54,406 nucleotides of DNA, taken from NCBI RefSeq assembly GCF_020381325.1, contig NZ_JAGSPI010000012.1:142668-197073 (forward strand). The letters run 5' to 3'. The notes below the pieces were generated by a model. That model was not told where the DNA came from. It worked only from the letters and a program-made list of their open reading frames with translations, and did no database searches. This document shows, in pieces, positions 36,235-50,147 of the stretch. The number at the start of each line of letters is the position of its first letter. Positions within the stretch are counted from its first letter, which is position 1. Source of the DNA: Providencia vermicola. GTDB lineage: Bacteria; Pseudomonadota; Gammaproteobacteria; Enterobacterales; Enterobacteriaceae. A program made the translations under genes and the position numbers.

Positions 36235-37590
36235 GTGGATACCTCTCTTTTATATGCCGTTATTGGTGCGTTGAGTGGCATTTTAGTCGGTGGTTTAGCG
36301 ACGTGGTTTTCTATTGCCCAAAAAATCGCGCATAAAGATCAAGAGCTACAACAGGCTTACCGCCAACTTGCAGCCAGCGATGAAAAAAATGTACATCTTG
36401 CTCAGTGGAAAGAGGAATATGACAGGCTTGATCAAGAGCTTCGTACACAACGTGACATTAACCGGGAGCAAGAGGCCGAATTACGCGAAGTCATCACACG
36501 ATTAGAGCAAAATCAGCTTGCTAACGAAGAAAAACAACGCATTTTACAGAACAGTGAGCAACGCTTAACGACTCAGTTCGAAAATTTAGCTAATCGTATT
36601 TTTGAACAAAATGAGCGTCGTGCTTCAGAACAGCAGCAAAAAAGCTTACTCGCAATGCTATCGCCTTTTCGTGAACAATTAGACGGTTTTCGCCAACAAG
36701 TTCAACAAAGTTTTGGTGAAGAAGCGAAAGAAAGGCATACATTGGCCTATGAAATTAGGCAGTTGCAGCAGCTCAACAATCAGATGACCAAAGAGGCCGT
36801 TAATCTAACGCGTGCGCTGAAAGGGGATAACAAGATACAGGGTAATTGGGGAGAAACTATCCTAACCCGTATCTTAGAAGTTTCTGGTTTGCGTGAAGGC
36901 AGCGAATTTGAAACCCAAGTCAGTATTAATACAGGTTATAATAGTCGCTATCAACCTGATGTCATTATCCACCTTCCTGAAGGTAAAGATGTGGTTGTCG
37001 ATGCAAAAATGTCATTAGTGTCTTACGAGCACTATTTCAATAGTGAAGACCCTCATGATCAGCAACAAGCGTTAAAAAACCATGTTGCTTCCATTCGTAA
37101 TCATATGCGAATGTTGAGCCGAAAGGATTATCATCAGTTACCAGGAATTCGTTCACTGGATTACGTTTTAATGTTTATTCCTATTGAGCCAGCCTATTTG
37201 CTGGCTTTGAAAGAAGCCCCCGAGCTACTTGATGAAGGAATAAAGCAAAATATCATGTTAGTTTGTCCATCCACCTTGCTAGTGGCGGTTCGAACAATTA
37301 ATAATATATGGCGCTATGAGCGACAAGGGCAAAATGCCCAAGAAATTGCAGATAAAGCAGCAAAAATGTACGACAAGCTGCGTTTATTTGTGGATGATAT
37401 GCAGGTTTTAGGCTCCAGCCTTGATAAAGCGAATAATACTTACCATTCGGCGATGAAACGCCTTGCTCAAGGGCGGGGTAATTTGATTAGCCAAGCGGAA
37501 AGTTTTAAGGAGCTTGGGGTAGAGATAAAACAACCTATTGAGCCTCAACTTGTAGAGCGGTCAGATTCACCTAATTGTGCTGAATCGTAG
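36235..37590 (+). CDS. rmuC: DNA recombination protein RmuC
   Basis: Limits inversion at short inverted repeats in E. coli. It has 451 residues: an N-terminal membrane helix (LYAVIGALSGILVGGLATWF), a long coiled coil to about 130, and a PD-(D/E)XK-like domain at about 190-400 with YQPDVIIHLPEGKDVVVDAKM. The start is GTG 36235 with AAGGA seven bases upstream. It lies before ubiE as in E. coli. Confidence 0.93.
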   Translation: MDTSLLYAVIGALSGILVGGLATWFSIAQKIAHKDQELQQAYRQLAASDEKNVHLAQWKEEYDRLDQELRTQRDINREQEAELREVITRLEQNQLANEEKQRILQNSEQRLTTQFENLANRIFEQNERRASEQQQKSLLAMLSPFREQLDGFRQQVQQSFGEEAKERHTLAYEIRQLQQLNNQMTKEAVNLTRALKGDNKIQGNWGETILTRILEVSGLREGSEFETQVSINTGYNSRYQPDVIIHLPEGKDVVVDAKMSLVSYEHYFNSEDPHDQQQALKNHVASIRNHMRMLSRKDYHQLPGIRSLDYVLMFIPIEPAYLLALKEAPELLDEGIKQNIMLVCPSTLLVAVRTINNIWRYERQGQNAQEIADKAAKMYDKLRLFVDDMQVLGSSLDKANNTYHSAMKRLAQGRGNLISQAESFKELGVEIKQPIEPQLVERSDSPNCAES

Positions 37591-37664
37591 ACTTCTAATA
37601 GGGTTTTACCTCAAAGGCTGTTACACTTCCTACAAAGTTTGAATGATAAGCAGGCATAAGAGAA

Positions 37665-38420
37665 ATGACTGAACCAACGAAAGAAACCATTGATTTTGGT
37701 TTCCGCACTGTCGGCAAAGAGGATAAAGCTGGCTTAGTAGCGAATGTTTTTCACTCTGTAGCATCAAAATATGACTTAATGAATGACCTGATGTCATTCG
37801 GTATTCATCGCATCTGGAAACGTTTCACGATTGAAGCAAGTGGTGTGCGCCGTAATCAGCGTGTACTGGATCTTGCAGGTGGAACAGGTGACTTAACCGC
37901 AAAATTTTCACGCTTGGTGGGTGAAAAAGGGGAAGTCATTCTGGCAGATATTAACGATTCCATGCTGAAAATGGGGCGTGAAAAATTACGCGACCTCGGC
38001 ATTGTGGGGAATGTTAATTATGTTCAAGCTAATGCAGAAGAACTACCATTCCCAGATAACTATTTTGATTGTATTACTATTTCTTTTGGCTTGCGGAACG
38101 TTACCGATAAAGACAAAGCACTGCGTTCAATGTTTCGTGTGCTAAAACCAGGCGGTCGCTTGCTGGTTTTAGAATTTTCAAAACCCGTTATTGAACCACT
38201 GAATAAAGCTTATGACGCATATTCATTCCATATTTTACCGCGTATTGGTCAGGCTATCGTCAACGATCCAGATAGCTATCGTTACTTAGCAGAATCAATC
38301 CGTATGCACCCGAATCAAGAAACTTTGAAAGGGATGATGGAAAATGCCGGTTTTGAACAAGTGTCTTATACAAATATGACCGGTGGTATTGTGGCATTGC
38401 ACAAAGGGTTTAAATTCTAA
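37665..38420 (+). CDS. ubiE: Ubiquinone/menaquinone C-methyltransferase
   Basis: SAM-dependent methyltransferase of 251 residues for both quinone pathways. SAM motif I is [11 protein letters not shown] at about 67-77. The C-terminal ALHKGFKF matches E. coli. It starts the ubiE-ubiJ-ubiB cluster and ends one base before the ubiJ start, so the genes are coupled. Confidence 0.97.
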   Translation: MTEPTKETIDFGFRTVGKEDKAGLVANVFHSVASKYDLMNDLMSFGIHRIWKRFTIEASGVRRNQRVLDLAGGTGDLTAKFSRLVGEKGEVILADINDSMLKMGREKLRDLGIVGNVNYVQANAEELPFPDNYFDCITISFGLRNVTDKDKALRSMFRVLKPGGRLLVLEFSKPVIEPLNKAYDAYSFHILPRIGQAIVNDPDSYRYLAESIRMHPNQETLKGMMENAGFEQVSYTNMTGGIVALHKGFKF

Positions 38421-38421
38421 G

Positions 38422-39075
38422 ATGGAAGCGCCATCAGCACATACCGAAATCCAACATACGGTTTTGTATTCTTTAATAACAGCAATGATGGAAACCTCTC
38501 TTAATCATATGCTGTTTAAAGAGAAGGTTTTGCAGCCTGCTAGGATGCGTTTGGCGGGTAAGGTGATGTCCATTGAGTTAAAAGAGCTTAATAAAACACT
38601 GACCCTGATTTTTGCGGAAAATCATGTTGATGTACTGAGCGAATGGACTGAAACGGCAGATTGTACAATTAAAACGTCGCTGTTCACTTTAGTGAAGTTG
38701 AAAGACAAACAACAATTATCTCAATTGATTAATCACGGTGATATCGTGATTGAAGGGGATATGCAGATTGTCCAACATTGGTCTTCTTTGCTCGATTTAG
38801 CGATTTGGAATCCAGCTCACTATTTATCACCGTATATCGGTGATGTAGCAGCGGAGGGGTTGAGCAAGCTGCTAAATAAAGGTGTTTGCCTTGCAACTCA
38901 TTTGGTTAAACGCCAAAAGACGTATGTTAAAGATGCCCTTATTGAAGAGTGGAAAATGGCGCCAAGCCAACTCGAACTCGCACATTTTAGTGATGAGGTT
39001 GAGCAAATTGAGAGCTCAATGAGTACGCTGGAACAACGGTTAAGCCAACTGGAGGAGAAGAATGACACCCGGTGA
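38422..39075 (+). CDS. ubiJ: Ubiquinone biosynthesis accessory factor UbiJ
   Basis: A 217-residue lipid-binding scaffold (SCP2-like domain at about 25-120) of the soluble ubiquinone complex; E. coli UbiJ has about 201 residues. The start is ATG 38422, one base after the ubiE stop, rather than the upstream in-frame ATG inside ubiE. No good ribosome binding site is seen, so it is probably translated by coupling. The last 40 residues form a charged coiled coil ([20 protein letters not shown]). It overlaps ubiB by 14 bases. Confidence 0.92.
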   Translation: MEAPSAHTEIQHTVLYSLITAMMETSLNHMLFKEKVLQPARMRLAGKVMSIELKELNKTLTLIFAENHVDVLSEWTETADCTIKTSLFTLVKLKDKQQLSQLINHGDIVIEGDMQIVQHWSSLLDLAIWNPAHYLSPYIGDVAAEGLSKLLNKGVCLATHLVKRQKTYVKDALIEEWKMAPSQLELAHFSDEVEQIESSMSTLEQRLSQLEEKNDTR

Positions 39076-40696
39076 ATTAAAACGACTTTACTTCATTATT
39101 CGGGTTTTTCTCTCTTACGGATTAGATGAGTTAATCCCCAAAATTAAACTTACGTTGCCACTTCGTATTGGTCGCTTGGGTTTTTTTTGGATTAGGAATC
39201 AGCACAAAGATAAAGAACTTGGTGAGAGATTACGTCTTGCATTACAAGAATTAGGCCCCGTTTGGATTAAATTTGGCCAGATGTTATCGACTCGCCGAGA
39301 TCTCTTTCCACCTGCAATCGCAGACCAACTCTCTTTATTACAAGACAAAGTTGCCAGCTTCGATGGTAAATTAGCACGTGGTTATATTGAGGCTTCTTTA
39401 GGTGGGCCTCTGGAGCAATGGTTTGATCATTTTGATGAGCAAGCACTCGCATCCGCGTCTATCGCTCAAGTTCATACGGCTATTTTAAAAGAAAATGGCA
39501 AAGATGTTGTTATCAAGGTTATTCGCCCAGATATTTTACCTATTATCAAAGCGGATATTAAGCTCATGTACCGTATCGCAAATTGGGTGCCGTTGTTACC
39601 TGATGGGCGCCGTTTGCGTCCAAAAGAAGTGGTTCGTGAATACGAAAAAACATTAATTGATGAGCTGAACCTCTTACGCGAGTCGGCGAATGCTATTCAA
39701 CTGCGACGTAACTTTGAAAACAGCTCTATGCTGTATATCCCTGAAGTTTATCCAGACTATTGCCGTGAAAATGTCATGGTAATGGAACGTATCTATGGGA
39801 TCCCTGTATCAGATATTGCTACACTCAAAGCGCAGGGAACCAATATGAAGCTGTTGGCTGAGCGCGGCGTAAAAGTCTTTTTCACTCAAGTGTTTCGCGA
39901 TAGCTTCTTCCATGCGGATATGCATCCTGGGAATATTTTTGTCAGTTATGAGCACCCAGAAGACCCTCTGTATATTGGTATTGACTGTGGTATCGTCGGT
40001 TCATTAAATAAAGAAGATAAGCGCTATTTAGCTGAAAACTTTATTGCATTTTTTAATCGTGATTACCGTAAAGTTGCTGAGCTTCACGTCGATTCCGGTT
40101 GGGTTCCCCAAGATACTAATGTGGAGGATTTTGAATTCGCCATTCGTACCGTATGCGAACCTATCTTTGAAAAACCATTAGCCGAAATCTCTTTCGGGCA
40201 TGTACTACTGAACTTATTTAATACGGCGCGCCGTTTTAATATGGAAGTGCAACCTCAGTTAGTACTATTGCAAAAAACATTATTGTATGTGGAAGGTCTT
40301 GGTCGGCAGCTATACCCTCAGTTGGATTTATGGAAAACAGCAAAACCATTTTTAGAGGATTGGGTGCATAGCCAAGTTGGCTTACCTGCAATTACACAAG
40401 CATTGAAAGAAAAAGCACCTTATTGGGCTGAAAAAATGCCTGAGCTACCAGATTTAATATATGGTGCCCTGAAACAACACAAGTACTTGCAGTCAAACAT
40501 TGAACAACTTGCACAGCAGTTGAAAGGTCAGCGAAATAAACAGCGGAAATCGCAATACTTATTAGGAATAGGGGCTACATTTATCCTTTGTGGCAGTTTA
40601 TTCTTTATTTCCGATTTAACGGGGCTTTCCGCAGTGTTTATGGCTGCTGGTGCTTTATCGTGGTTGTTTGGTTGGTGTAAAACAGGCGAAAATTAA
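39062..40696 (+). CDS. ubiB: Ubiquinone biosynthesis kinase-like ATPase UbiB (AarF)
   Basis: A 544-residue atypical kinase of the ABC1/ADCK/UbiB family, needed for ubiquinone synthesis. Visible are the KxGQ motif in [16 protein letters not shown], the Ala-rich loop [13 protein letters not shown], the lysine of VVIKVIRP, catalytic [11 protein letters not shown] and metal-binding DCGIVG. Two C-terminal membrane helices end the protein. In P. stuartii this gene was described as aarF, required for ubiquinone and for aac(2')-Ia expression. It overlaps ubiJ by 14 bases. Confidence 0.96.
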   Translation: MTPGELKRLYFIIRVFLSYGLDELIPKIKLTLPLRIGRLGFFWIRNQHKDKELGERLRLALQELGPVWIKFGQMLSTRRDLFPPAIADQLSLLQDKVASFDGKLARGYIEASLGGPLEQWFDHFDEQALASASIAQVHTAILKENGKDVVIKVIRPDILPIIKADIKLMYRIANWVPLLPDGRRLRPKEVVREYEKTLIDELNLLRESANAIQLRRNFENSSMLYIPEVYPDYCRENVMVMERIYGIPVSDIATLKAQGTNMKLLAERGVKVFFTQVFRDSFFHADMHPGNIFVSYEHPEDPLYIGIDCGIVGSLNKEDKRYLAENFIAFFNRDYRKVAELHVDSGWVPQDTNVEDFEFAIRTVCEPIFEKPLAEISFGHVLLNLFNTARRFNMEVQPQLVLLQKTLLYVEGLGRQLYPQLDLWKTAKPFLEDWVHSQVGLPAITQALKEKAPYWAEKMPELPDLIYGALKQHKYLQSNIEQLAQQLKGQRNKQRKSQYLLGIGATFILCGSLFFISDLTGLSAVFMAAGALSWLFGWCKTGEN

Positions 40697-40760
40697 GTAA
40701 ACTTTGTTTTGCGACAAGTTTATAAGGCTGTGAACATTTCCGTATTTTGTGTTGGTTGTA

Positions 40761-40766
40761 TATAAT
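40761..40766 (+). promoter_or_regulatory. Possible -10 of the tatABC operon
   Basis: TATAAT lies 43 bases before the tatA start. The -35 partner 17 bases upstream (TTCCGT) is poor, so the promoter is only moderately supported. Confidence 0.45.
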
Positions 40767-40809
40767 AGACCTAATAACAATTGATCCCAAAACTATAGAG
40801 GTATTAACA

Positions 40810-41091
40810 ATGGAATCAACTATTGCAATGGCTGCTTTTGGTAGTCCTTGGCAACTCATTATTATTGCTTTGCTTATTATTTTAATTTTCGGCACCAAAA
40901 AATTACGTTCTTTAGGTTCTGATTTAGGTGAATCACTCAAAGGCTTCAAAAAAGCGATGAGTGATGATGAAAAAGCGAAAGCAGAACAAGAAAAGCAAGA
41001 TGCTGATTTTGCGACTAAAAATATTACGGAACAACAGGCTGCAGAGAAAAAAGAAAGCCCAGTTGAGAGCAAAAACAAAGAGCAGGGTTAA
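40810..41091 (+). CDS. tatA: Twin-arginine translocase subunit TatA, N-terminally extended
   Basis: Pore-forming subunit of the Tat pathway in the inner membrane, 93 residues from ATG 40810. One membrane helix ([15 protein letters not shown]), then the amphipathic helix [21 protein letters not shown], then a charged tail. The start carries eight extra residues, MESTIAMA, ahead of AFGSPW. P. stuartii TatA has a nearly identical extension that the rhomboid AarA cleaves after Ala8 to activate TatA. A8 at P1, I5 at P4 and F10 at P2' fit the rhomboid motif. The longer frame from 40747 runs through the promoter. Confidence 0.95.
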   Translation: MESTIAMAAFGSPWQLIIIALLIILIFGTKKLRSLGSDLGESLKGFKKAMSDDEKAKAEQEKQDADFATKNITEQQAAEKKESPVESKNKEQG

Positions 41092-41094
41092 ACC

Positions 41095-41655
41095 GTGTTT
41101 GACATAGGTTTTAGTGAACTGTTGCTTGTTGCTGTCATCGGTCTTGTTGTATTAGGGCCTGAGCGCTTACCTGTGGCGGTGAGAACCGTTGCTGGGTGGA
41201 TTCGTGCCATGCGCTCAATGGCTGCTAATGTACAAAATGAGCTATCGCAAGAGCTGAAATTACAGGAACTGCAAGAAACGCTGAAAAAAGTTGAGGAGAA
41301 AGCTAATCTAGAAGCGCTATCTCCTGAACTGAAGCAGTCTATGGAAGAACTGCGGACAGCAGCTCAGTCACTAAAAAGTGGCTATCAAGCAACAACTAAT
41401 GATATTGAAACAGAGTTAAATAAAGCTAAAGAAATCACTGATAGCTATGATACGGCTGTCAAAGATGCGAAAAACAGCGCTGAACAGACGCAAGAATCGG
41501 ATCCAGATCCTGAGTATGCGGCTAAAATGGCTGCTGTTGTTGAGGAAGTTGAAACTGAGGAACCAGCAAAAACTGATGAGCCAGTCGCTTTAGCAACAAC
41601 AGACTCGCAAGATACTAAAGCTAAAAACTCGAATCAAACCGAAAGTGAAAAATAA
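41095..41655 (+). CDS. tatB: Twin-arginine translocase subunit TatB
   Basis: Substrate-receptor partner of TatC. It has 186 residues: one N-terminal helix in [20 protein letters not shown] with the conserved GPERLP after it, an amphipathic helix, and a long acidic, disordered tail. The start is GTG 41095, three bases after tatA. The tail is rich in Glu, Thr and Ala, as usual in the family. Confidence 0.96.
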   Translation: MFDIGFSELLLVAVIGLVVLGPERLPVAVRTVAGWIRAMRSMAANVQNELSQELKLQELQETLKKVEEKANLEALSPELKQSMEELRTAAQSLKSGYQATTNDIETELNKAKEITDSYDTAVKDAKNSAEQTQESDPDPEYAAKMAAVVEEVETEEPAKTDEPVALATTDSQDTKAKNSNQTESEK

Positions 41656-41658
41656 CAC

Positions 41659-42417
41659 ATGGCTGTAAATGATACACAACCACTTATTAGCCACCTCATT
41701 GAACTTCGCAAACGGCTATTAAACTGTTTAATTACAGTTTTAATTGTCTTCGCTGCACTTGCTTATTTTTCAAATGATATCTACCGGCTCGTTGCGGCCC
41801 CTTTGATTGATAAGCTGCCAGTGGGTTCGCAAATGAGTGCGACTGATGTGGCATCAACATTTTTTACCCCGATTAAATTGACAATGATGGTCTCGGTTTT
41901 TGTATCGATACCTGTAATTCTTTATCAAATCTGGGCATTTATTGCACCAGCACTCTATAAGCATGAGCGTAAATTGATGTTACCTCTGCTGGTTTCAAGT
42001 AGCTTTTTATTTTATCTTGGAATGGCATTTGCTTATTTCGTCGTTTTCCCACTAGCATTTGGCTTCTTTGTTAAAACAACGCCAGATAGCGTTAACTTCA
42101 TTCCTGATATCAGTAAGTATCTTAGTTTCGTTATGACGTTGTTTATGGCGTTTGGCGCGGCTTTTGAGGTGCCTATTGCCATTATCTTACTATGTTGGAC
42201 TGGGGTCACGACCCCTGAATCACTTAAGCGTAAACGTCCATACATTCTTGTAGGGGCATTTATCGTCGGGATGTTCTTAACGCCTCCTGATGTATTATCT
42301 CAAACGCTACTCGCAGTGCCCATGTACTTGCTCTTTGAGCTTGGTGTTTTACTTTCTAATTTCTATGTAGGTAAAGGAAGGAAGCGGCAAGAGGAAGAGG
42401 AAAAAGAAGAACCTTAA
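41659..42417 (+). CDS. tatC: Twin-arginine translocase subunit TatC
   Basis: Six-segment core of the Tat translocase, 252 residues. The N-terminal cytoplasmic [10 protein letters not shown] holds the signal-peptide-binding region, and the periplasmic [12 protein letters not shown] loop and [11 protein letters not shown] segment follow. It ends with a charged C-terminal tail ([12 protein letters not shown]). No tatD follows, unlike E. coli; a strong hairpin lies between it and the converging rfaH. Confidence 0.97.
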   Translation: MAVNDTQPLISHLIELRKRLLNCLITVLIVFAALAYFSNDIYRLVAAPLIDKLPVGSQMSATDVASTFFTPIKLTMMVSVFVSIPVILYQIWAFIAPALYKHERKLMLPLLVSSSFLFYLGMAFAYFVVFPLAFGFFVKTTPDSVNFIPDISKYLSFVMTLFMAFGAAFEVPIAIILLCWTGVTTPESLKRKRPYILVGAFIVGMFLTPPDVLSQTLLAVPMYLLFELGVLLSNFYVGKGRKRQEEEEKEEP

Positions 42418-42452
42418 GCTTAATAGAAGCATCGAGGTTCTGATTTTACTGA

Positions 42453-42484
42453 CAATAAAAGCCCATAATAATGGGCTTTTATTG
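42453..42484. terminator. Bidirectional terminator between tatC and rfaH
   Basis: A perfect 14-bp stem, CAATAAAAGCCCAT (42453-42466) with ATGGGCTTTTATTG (42471-42484), around AATA. The A/T-rich flanks make it usable on both strands for the two converging genes. Confidence 0.9.
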
Positions 42485-42491
42485 TTTTGAA

Positions 42492-42989
42492 TTACAACTC
42501 AGGTGATTTTTTGAATTGCGTATTTTCGAGTACTTTTGGGACATTTTTGTTTAAAATATTCAATAGGAGAATTGAACGATACTCTCCATTAGGCTCATCA
42601 AAGATAGCTTGAACTCCTGCAAAAAGGCCATCTGTAATTATCACTTTATCGCCTGATTTTGGGAGTTCTGGTGCAAGCATATGAGCAATAGGTGCCTGCT
42701 GCAATAACTCAATAACTTCATCTGGTACTTCGGCAGGTAATTTGCCAAAACGAATAAAATGACTAACACCCCGAGTGGATTGAATCGTCGTAGTATGAAT
42801 TTCGTTATGATCAAACTTTACAAATAAGTAATTCGGAAATAATGCTTCTTGCACCGTTGTCCTTTTACCCCTAACAATTTTTTCCATCTCAGTCATGGGA
42901 GTCATACAGATTACGTTCTGTCTATTTAAATGCTCAATAGCACGTTCAATTTGGCCTCGTTTGCAATAAAGCAGGTACCATTTTTCCAT
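42492..42989 (-). CDS. rfaH: Transcription antitermination protein RfaH
   Basis: A NusG paralogue of 165 residues that binds RNA polymerase at ops sites and promotes expression of LPS, capsule and similar operons. The N-terminal NGN domain reads EKWYLLYCKRGQIERAIEHL and RGKRTTVQEALFPNYLFVKF; the C-terminal KOW part contains SGDKVIITDGLFAGVQAIF. The start is ATG 42989; the further start codon at 43010 is TTG. It is where rfaH sits in E. coli, but tatD is missing between it and tatC. Confidence 0.92.
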   Translation of the reverse strand: MEKWYLLYCKRGQIERAIEHLNRQNVICMTPMTEMEKIVRGKRTTVQEALFPNYLFVKFDHNEIHTTTIQSTRGVSHFIRFGKLPAEVPDEVIELLQQAPIAHMLAPELPKSGDKVIITDGLFAGVQAIFDEPNGEYRSILLLNILNKNVPKVLENTQFKKSPEL

Positions 42990-43152
42990 TTTTTGAATCT
43001 CGTATGACAATAATATGTTTATGATAACAAATTACGACAGAACAATGTGACTAATGAACCTCTGCACAATATTATTCATATCCGTAAGTTAAAATCATCA
43101 AGCTGCGGCTTATGACCACTGTAATATAGAACCTAAGTTTGTAGGAGACACA

Positions 43153-43878
43153 ATGGATATCTTTTTGTTGAGTAATGGTAAATTACCAGGAAACTCAGTT
43201 TGGTTAAGCTATGCCTTACCTCGAATTAAAGAAACACTTACCCGTAAAAACATCAAATCTGCTGTTCTCGTTCCATATGCTGTTCTGCGTGGCTCTCATG
43301 ATGAGCGTGCAGAACAACTTTCAGAAGCACTAGGCATTAAAGTAACGACTATAGAGCATTTTTCTAGCCCAGTTGAAGCCATTGAACAAGCAGAGTGTAT
43401 TCTGGTTAGCGGTGGTAATACTTGGTGGTTAAACAAGTGCCTACATGAAAATGGTTTGATTGTGGCGATTCAACGTGCGGTCAGAGAGCGTGGTGTTCCA
43501 TACATTGGTTGGAGTGCAGGTTGTAATGTAGCAACACCAAGTATTCGCACAACCAATGATATGCCAGTGAGTAACGCAGCTATTATGCCATCTTTGGGGC
43601 TCTTTCCATTACAAATTAACCCACATTACATTGATGCTCATATTTCTGGGCATATGGGGGAAACACGTGATGAAAGACTACAAGAGTTTTGTGTAATTAA
43701 CCCACATGAAGTGGTTGTTGCGCTTCGAGAAGGTAGCGGCTTGCAAATTAAAGGGAATGAACTTCATTATTTTAGTGGTAAGAATGAAGGTTTTAAATTA
43801 TTTCAGCACAACAAAACATTCCCAGAGCAGTTCGATACATTATTATTAGAAAAATTAGTCCCTTTTGATTGCCAGTAA
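43153..43878 (+). CDS. pepE: Alpha-aspartyl dipeptidase, peptidase E
   Basis: Serine dipeptidase of family S51 that hydrolyses N-terminal Asp dipeptides in the cytoplasm. It has 241 residues (E. coli PepE about 229). The nucleophile is S121 in IGWSAGCNVA, and the His is in NPHYIDAHISGH. GGAG lies eight bases before the ATG. Located between rfaH and ubiD, which is not its E. coli position. Confidence 0.92.
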   Translation: MDIFLLSNGKLPGNSVWLSYALPRIKETLTRKNIKSAVLVPYAVLRGSHDERAEQLSEALGIKVTTIEHFSSPVEAIEQAECILVSGGNTWWLNKCLHENGLIVAIQRAVRERGVPYIGWSAGCNVATPSIRTTNDMPVSNAAIMPSLGLFPLQINPHYIDAHISGHMGETRDERLQEFCVINPHEVVVALREGSGLQIKGNELHYFSGKNEGFKLFQHNKTFPEQFDTLLLEKLVPFDCQ

Positions 43879-43990
43879 AATGGTATACTTAACCAGAAAA
43901 ATATTGATTTTTAAATGATTTAGACAGTAACTTGTAACCTTGGCCGGACGTCTTATAATGAGACTCCCTCTGTAATAGTAAAAGAAGATA

Positions 43991-45463
43991 ATGAAATATC
44001 GTGACCTTAGAGATTTTATCGCGCAGCTGGAAAAGCAAGGCGAGTTAAAACGCATTACAATGGAAGTCGATCCCTATTTGGAGATGACTGAAATTGCAGA
44101 TCGCACCCTAAGAGCAGGGGGACCGGCCTTATTATTTGAAAATCCAAAAGGTTACAATATGCCTGTTCTATGTAATTTGTTTGGGACAACCAAGCGGGTT
44201 GCGATGGGAATGGGGCAAGAAGACATTAAAGCCTTGCATGATGTTGGCAAGCTACTCGCGTTCTTAAAAGAGCCAGATCCTCCGAAGGGTTTCCGTGACT
44301 TATTCGACAAGTTACCTAAATTCAAACAAGTTTTGAATATGCCAGCTAAGCGCTTAAGCTCAGCTCCGTGCCAGGAACAAATTTGGGCGGGTGAAGATGT
44401 TGATCTGACTAAAATTCCAGTAATGCATTGTTGGCCAGAAGATGCCGCACCACTTATTACGTGGGGGTTGACGGTCACTAAAGGGCCACACAAAGAGCGC
44501 CAAAACCTCGGTATTTATCGTCAGCAAGTCCTTGGCAAAAATAAAGTGATCATGCGCTGGTTGTCTCATCGTGGTGGCGCATTAGACTTCCAAGAATGGT
44601 GCCAAGCGCATCCAGGGGAAAAGTTTCCTGTCGCTGTTGCATTGGGCGCTGATCCAGCAACGATTTTAGGCGCAGTTACTCCTGTGCCAGATACGTTATC
44701 TGAATACGCTTTTGCGGGTTTATTACGCGGTAATAAAACGGAAGTGGTTAAGTGTATTTCCAATGATCTTGAAGTTCCTGCTGGTGCTGAAATTATTCTT
44801 GAAGGCTATATTGAGCCTGGTGAGATGGCACCAGAAGGACCTTATGGCGATCATACGGGTTATTATAATGAAATAGATAACTTTCCTGTGTTTACCGTCA
44901 CTCATGTTACTCAACGCCGTGACGCTATCTATCACTCAACATATACTGGCCGCCCACCGGATGAGCCCGCGGTACTTGGTGAAGCACTAAACGAGGTTTT
45001 AGTGCCAATTTTACAAAAACAATTTCCTGAAATTGTCGACTTTTACCTCCCTCCCGAAGGGTGTTCATACCGTTTAGCGGTTGTAACAATGAAAAAGCAA
45101 TATGCAGGGCATGCAAAAAGAGTCATGATGGGGGTCTGGTCATACCTGCGTCAGTTCATGTACACTAAATTTGTTATTGTTTGTGATGATGACATCAATG
45201 CACGTGACTGGAAGGATGTTATTTGGGCTATTACAACGCGTATGGACCCTGCTAGAGATACGGTTATGATGGAAAATACCCCAATAGATTATCTTGATTT
45301 TGCTTCCCCTGTGTCTGGTTTAGGTTCAAAAATGGGGCTTGATGCGACAAACAAATGGCCAGGTGAAACAGATCGTGAATGGGGCCGCCCAATCGTCATG
45401 ACGGAAAGCGTTAAATCTCGCATTGATGATATCTGGGAACAATTGAAAATTTTTGAAAAATAA
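43991..45463 (+). CDS. ubiD: 3-octaprenyl-4-hydroxybenzoate carboxy-lyase
   Basis: Prenyl-FMN-dependent decarboxylase of ubiquinone synthesis, 490 residues (E. coli 497). Typical blocks are [20 protein letters not shown] at the start, [32 protein letters not shown] and the C-terminal [10 protein letters not shown]. The cofactor is made by UbiX elsewhere. fre follows by 10 bases, as in E. coli. Confidence 0.97.
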   Translation: MKYRDLRDFIAQLEKQGELKRITMEVDPYLEMTEIADRTLRAGGPALLFENPKGYNMPVLCNLFGTTKRVAMGMGQEDIKALHDVGKLLAFLKEPDPPKGFRDLFDKLPKFKQVLNMPAKRLSSAPCQEQIWAGEDVDLTKIPVMHCWPEDAAPLITWGLTVTKGPHKERQNLGIYRQQVLGKNKVIMRWLSHRGGALDFQEWCQAHPGEKFPVAVALGADPATILGAVTPVPDTLSEYAFAGLLRGNKTEVVKCISNDLEVPAGAEIILEGYIEPGEMAPEGPYGDHTGYYNEIDNFPVFTVTHVTQRRDAIYHSTYTGRPPDEPAVLGEALNEVLVPILQKQFPEIVDFYLPPEGCSYRLAVVTMKKQYAGHAKRVMMGVWSYLRQFMYTKFVIVCDDDINARDWKDVIWAITTRMDPARDTVMMENTPIDYLDFASPVSGLGSKMGLDATNKWPGETDREWGRPIVMTESVKSRIDDIWEQLKIFEK

Positions 45464-45473
45464 GAGGGAAAGC

Positions 45474-46175
45474 ATGGCAACTTTAAGCTGTAAAGTCACA
45501 TCTGTCGAATCAATCACGGATACGGTTTATCGGGTTATTTTGTTGCCAGATGGTCCCTTTCATTTTAAAGCTGGTCAATATTTGATGGTTGTGATGGATG
45601 AGCGAGATAAACGACCTTTTTCAATGGCATCTACACTCTGCACCAAAGGCACAATCGAACTGCATATTGGTGCCTCTGAAATTAATTTATATGCCATGGC
45701 GGTGATGGATAGAATTTTAGATCAACAGCGCATTGATATCGATATCCCTCATGGCAAAGCCTGGTTTCGTGAAGACAGTCAAAGCCCAATGATTTTAATT
45801 GCGGGAGGAACAGGGTTCTCTTATACCCATTCAATATTGCTTGCCGCTTTAGCTGAAAACCCTCAACGGGATATCACCTTCTATTGGGGAGGGCGTCAAT
45901 TAGAGCATTTGTATGATCTTGGTGAACTTCAAGCACTGAGTGAAAAATACACTAGTCTAAAAGTCGTTCCTGTTGTTGAACAACCCGATGAATTGTGGCG
46001 AGGCCGCACAGGGACAGTTCTTAGCGCAGTATTAGAGGATTTTGGCGACCTTTCAGAACATGATATTTATATTGCAGGTCGTTTTGAGATGGCGAAAAGC
46101 GCGAGGGATCGTTTTTGTAATGAGCGTGGAGCTAAAGTTGAACGCTTGTTTGGTGATGCCTACGAATTTATTTAA
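45474..46175 (+). CDS. fre: NAD(P)H-flavin reductase
   Basis: Reduces FMN, FAD or riboflavin with NAD(P)H and supplies reduced flavin, including for UbiX/UbiD-linked chemistry. It has 233 residues, as in E. coli. The flavin motif is RPFSMAS and the nucleotide loop is [12 protein letters not shown]. The start is ATG 45474 with GAGGGAA upstream; an earlier in-frame TTG at 45453 is unlikely. An ERIC element lies directly after the stop. Confidence 0.95.
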   Translation: MATLSCKVTSVESITDTVYRVILLPDGPFHFKAGQYLMVVMDERDKRPFSMASTLCTKGTIELHIGASEINLYAMAVMDRILDQQRIDIDIPHGKAWFREDSQSPMILIAGGTGFSYTHSILLAALAENPQRDITFYWGGRQLEHLYDLGELQALSEKYTSLKVVPVVEQPDELWRGRTGTVLSAVLEDFGDLSEHDIYIAGRFEMAKSARDRFCNERGAKVERLFGDAYEFI

Positions 46176-46290
46176 CTCGCCATATTTCAAATTGTAGGGG
46201 GGGCTTTACTTAGCTCCCCGAGTCATGTAGTTATCTACGCTCCTAGGAATATCTTCGCTTGCCGTCTACCTACAATCTGAACTATGAGGG
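46176..46290. repeat. ERIC (IRU) element after fre
   Basis: The copy starts CTCGCCATATTTCAAATTG and ends TTGCCGTCTACCTACAATCTG...ACTATGAGG. Its ends are complementary (AAATTGTAGG with CCTACAATCT). The middle (GTCATGTAGTTATCTACGC) matches the ERIC centre but has diverged. It starts immediately after the fre stop. Confidence 0.75.
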
Positions 46291-46331
46291 TTAAACTTGC
46301 ATTGGTATATTATTTAATATGGCAGTGTTGC

Positions 46332-46368
46332 GGATTGCAGGGGGACTTCACTTAGTTTATACAGTCAT
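46332..46368. repeat. Degenerate ERIC fragment
   Basis: The stretch with GGATTGCAGGGGGACTTCAC and ending ACAGTCAT resembles the left part of the ERIC copy at 46176-46290 (ATTGTAGGGGGG...CTTTACTTAG...GAGTCAT). It looks like a decayed partial copy. The rest of 46176-46526 holds no gene that I can see. Confidence 0.5.
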
Positions 46369-46462
46369 TTCAAGGTTAAAACGCTTTGAAATAATTTTTT
46401 GTCGCCAAAACTATTAGTCGAAATTATGGCAGATGAGCCACGGGTATTTGGTAAGAAAAGGC

Positions 46463-46490
46463 AAAAAAAACCCGCCCCTGACTAGGCGGG
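46463..46490 (-). terminator. Terminator of fadBA
   Basis: On the minus strand CCCGCC and GGCGGG form a 6-bp GC stem (46471-46490) with eight loop bases, followed by an eight-T run. It lies 36 bases after the fadA stop. Confidence 0.88.
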
Positions 46491-46526
46491 AACATCGACA
46501 AAATGCAATGTTTGACGAAATGGGTA

Positions 46527-49890
<3,364 letters not shown>

Positions 49891-49916
49891 TCTGTTCTCC
49901 TTTACATGAAAAAGTT

Positions 49917-49933
49917 ATCTGGTACGACCAGAT
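49917..49933. promoter_or_regulatory. FadR operator of fadBA
   Basis: ATCTGGTACGACCAGAT is a perfect palindrome around ACG and is the same as the E. coli fadB FadR site as I recall it. It lies 27-43 bases before the fadB start. FadR should repress until long-chain acyl-CoA releases it. The remaining gap to pepQ is AT-rich with no gene. Confidence 0.9.
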
Positions 49934-50147
49934 GATTTTAGTGTGACTAGAATGTTAATTAATTGCAAATAGTTAATAACAAATTTGGAATCTTGGTCAC
50001 AGCAATTAAGCTAAATACTATTGTTTTAAAATGATATTTTTATTATTTATCAATTAATTAGTTTAGATTTGCAACGGAGTGCATATCCGTTAAGAACAGA
50101 ACGTGATAAGCTTGAATTTTCTAATTAATGCTGAAAGGTTGAAGGAA

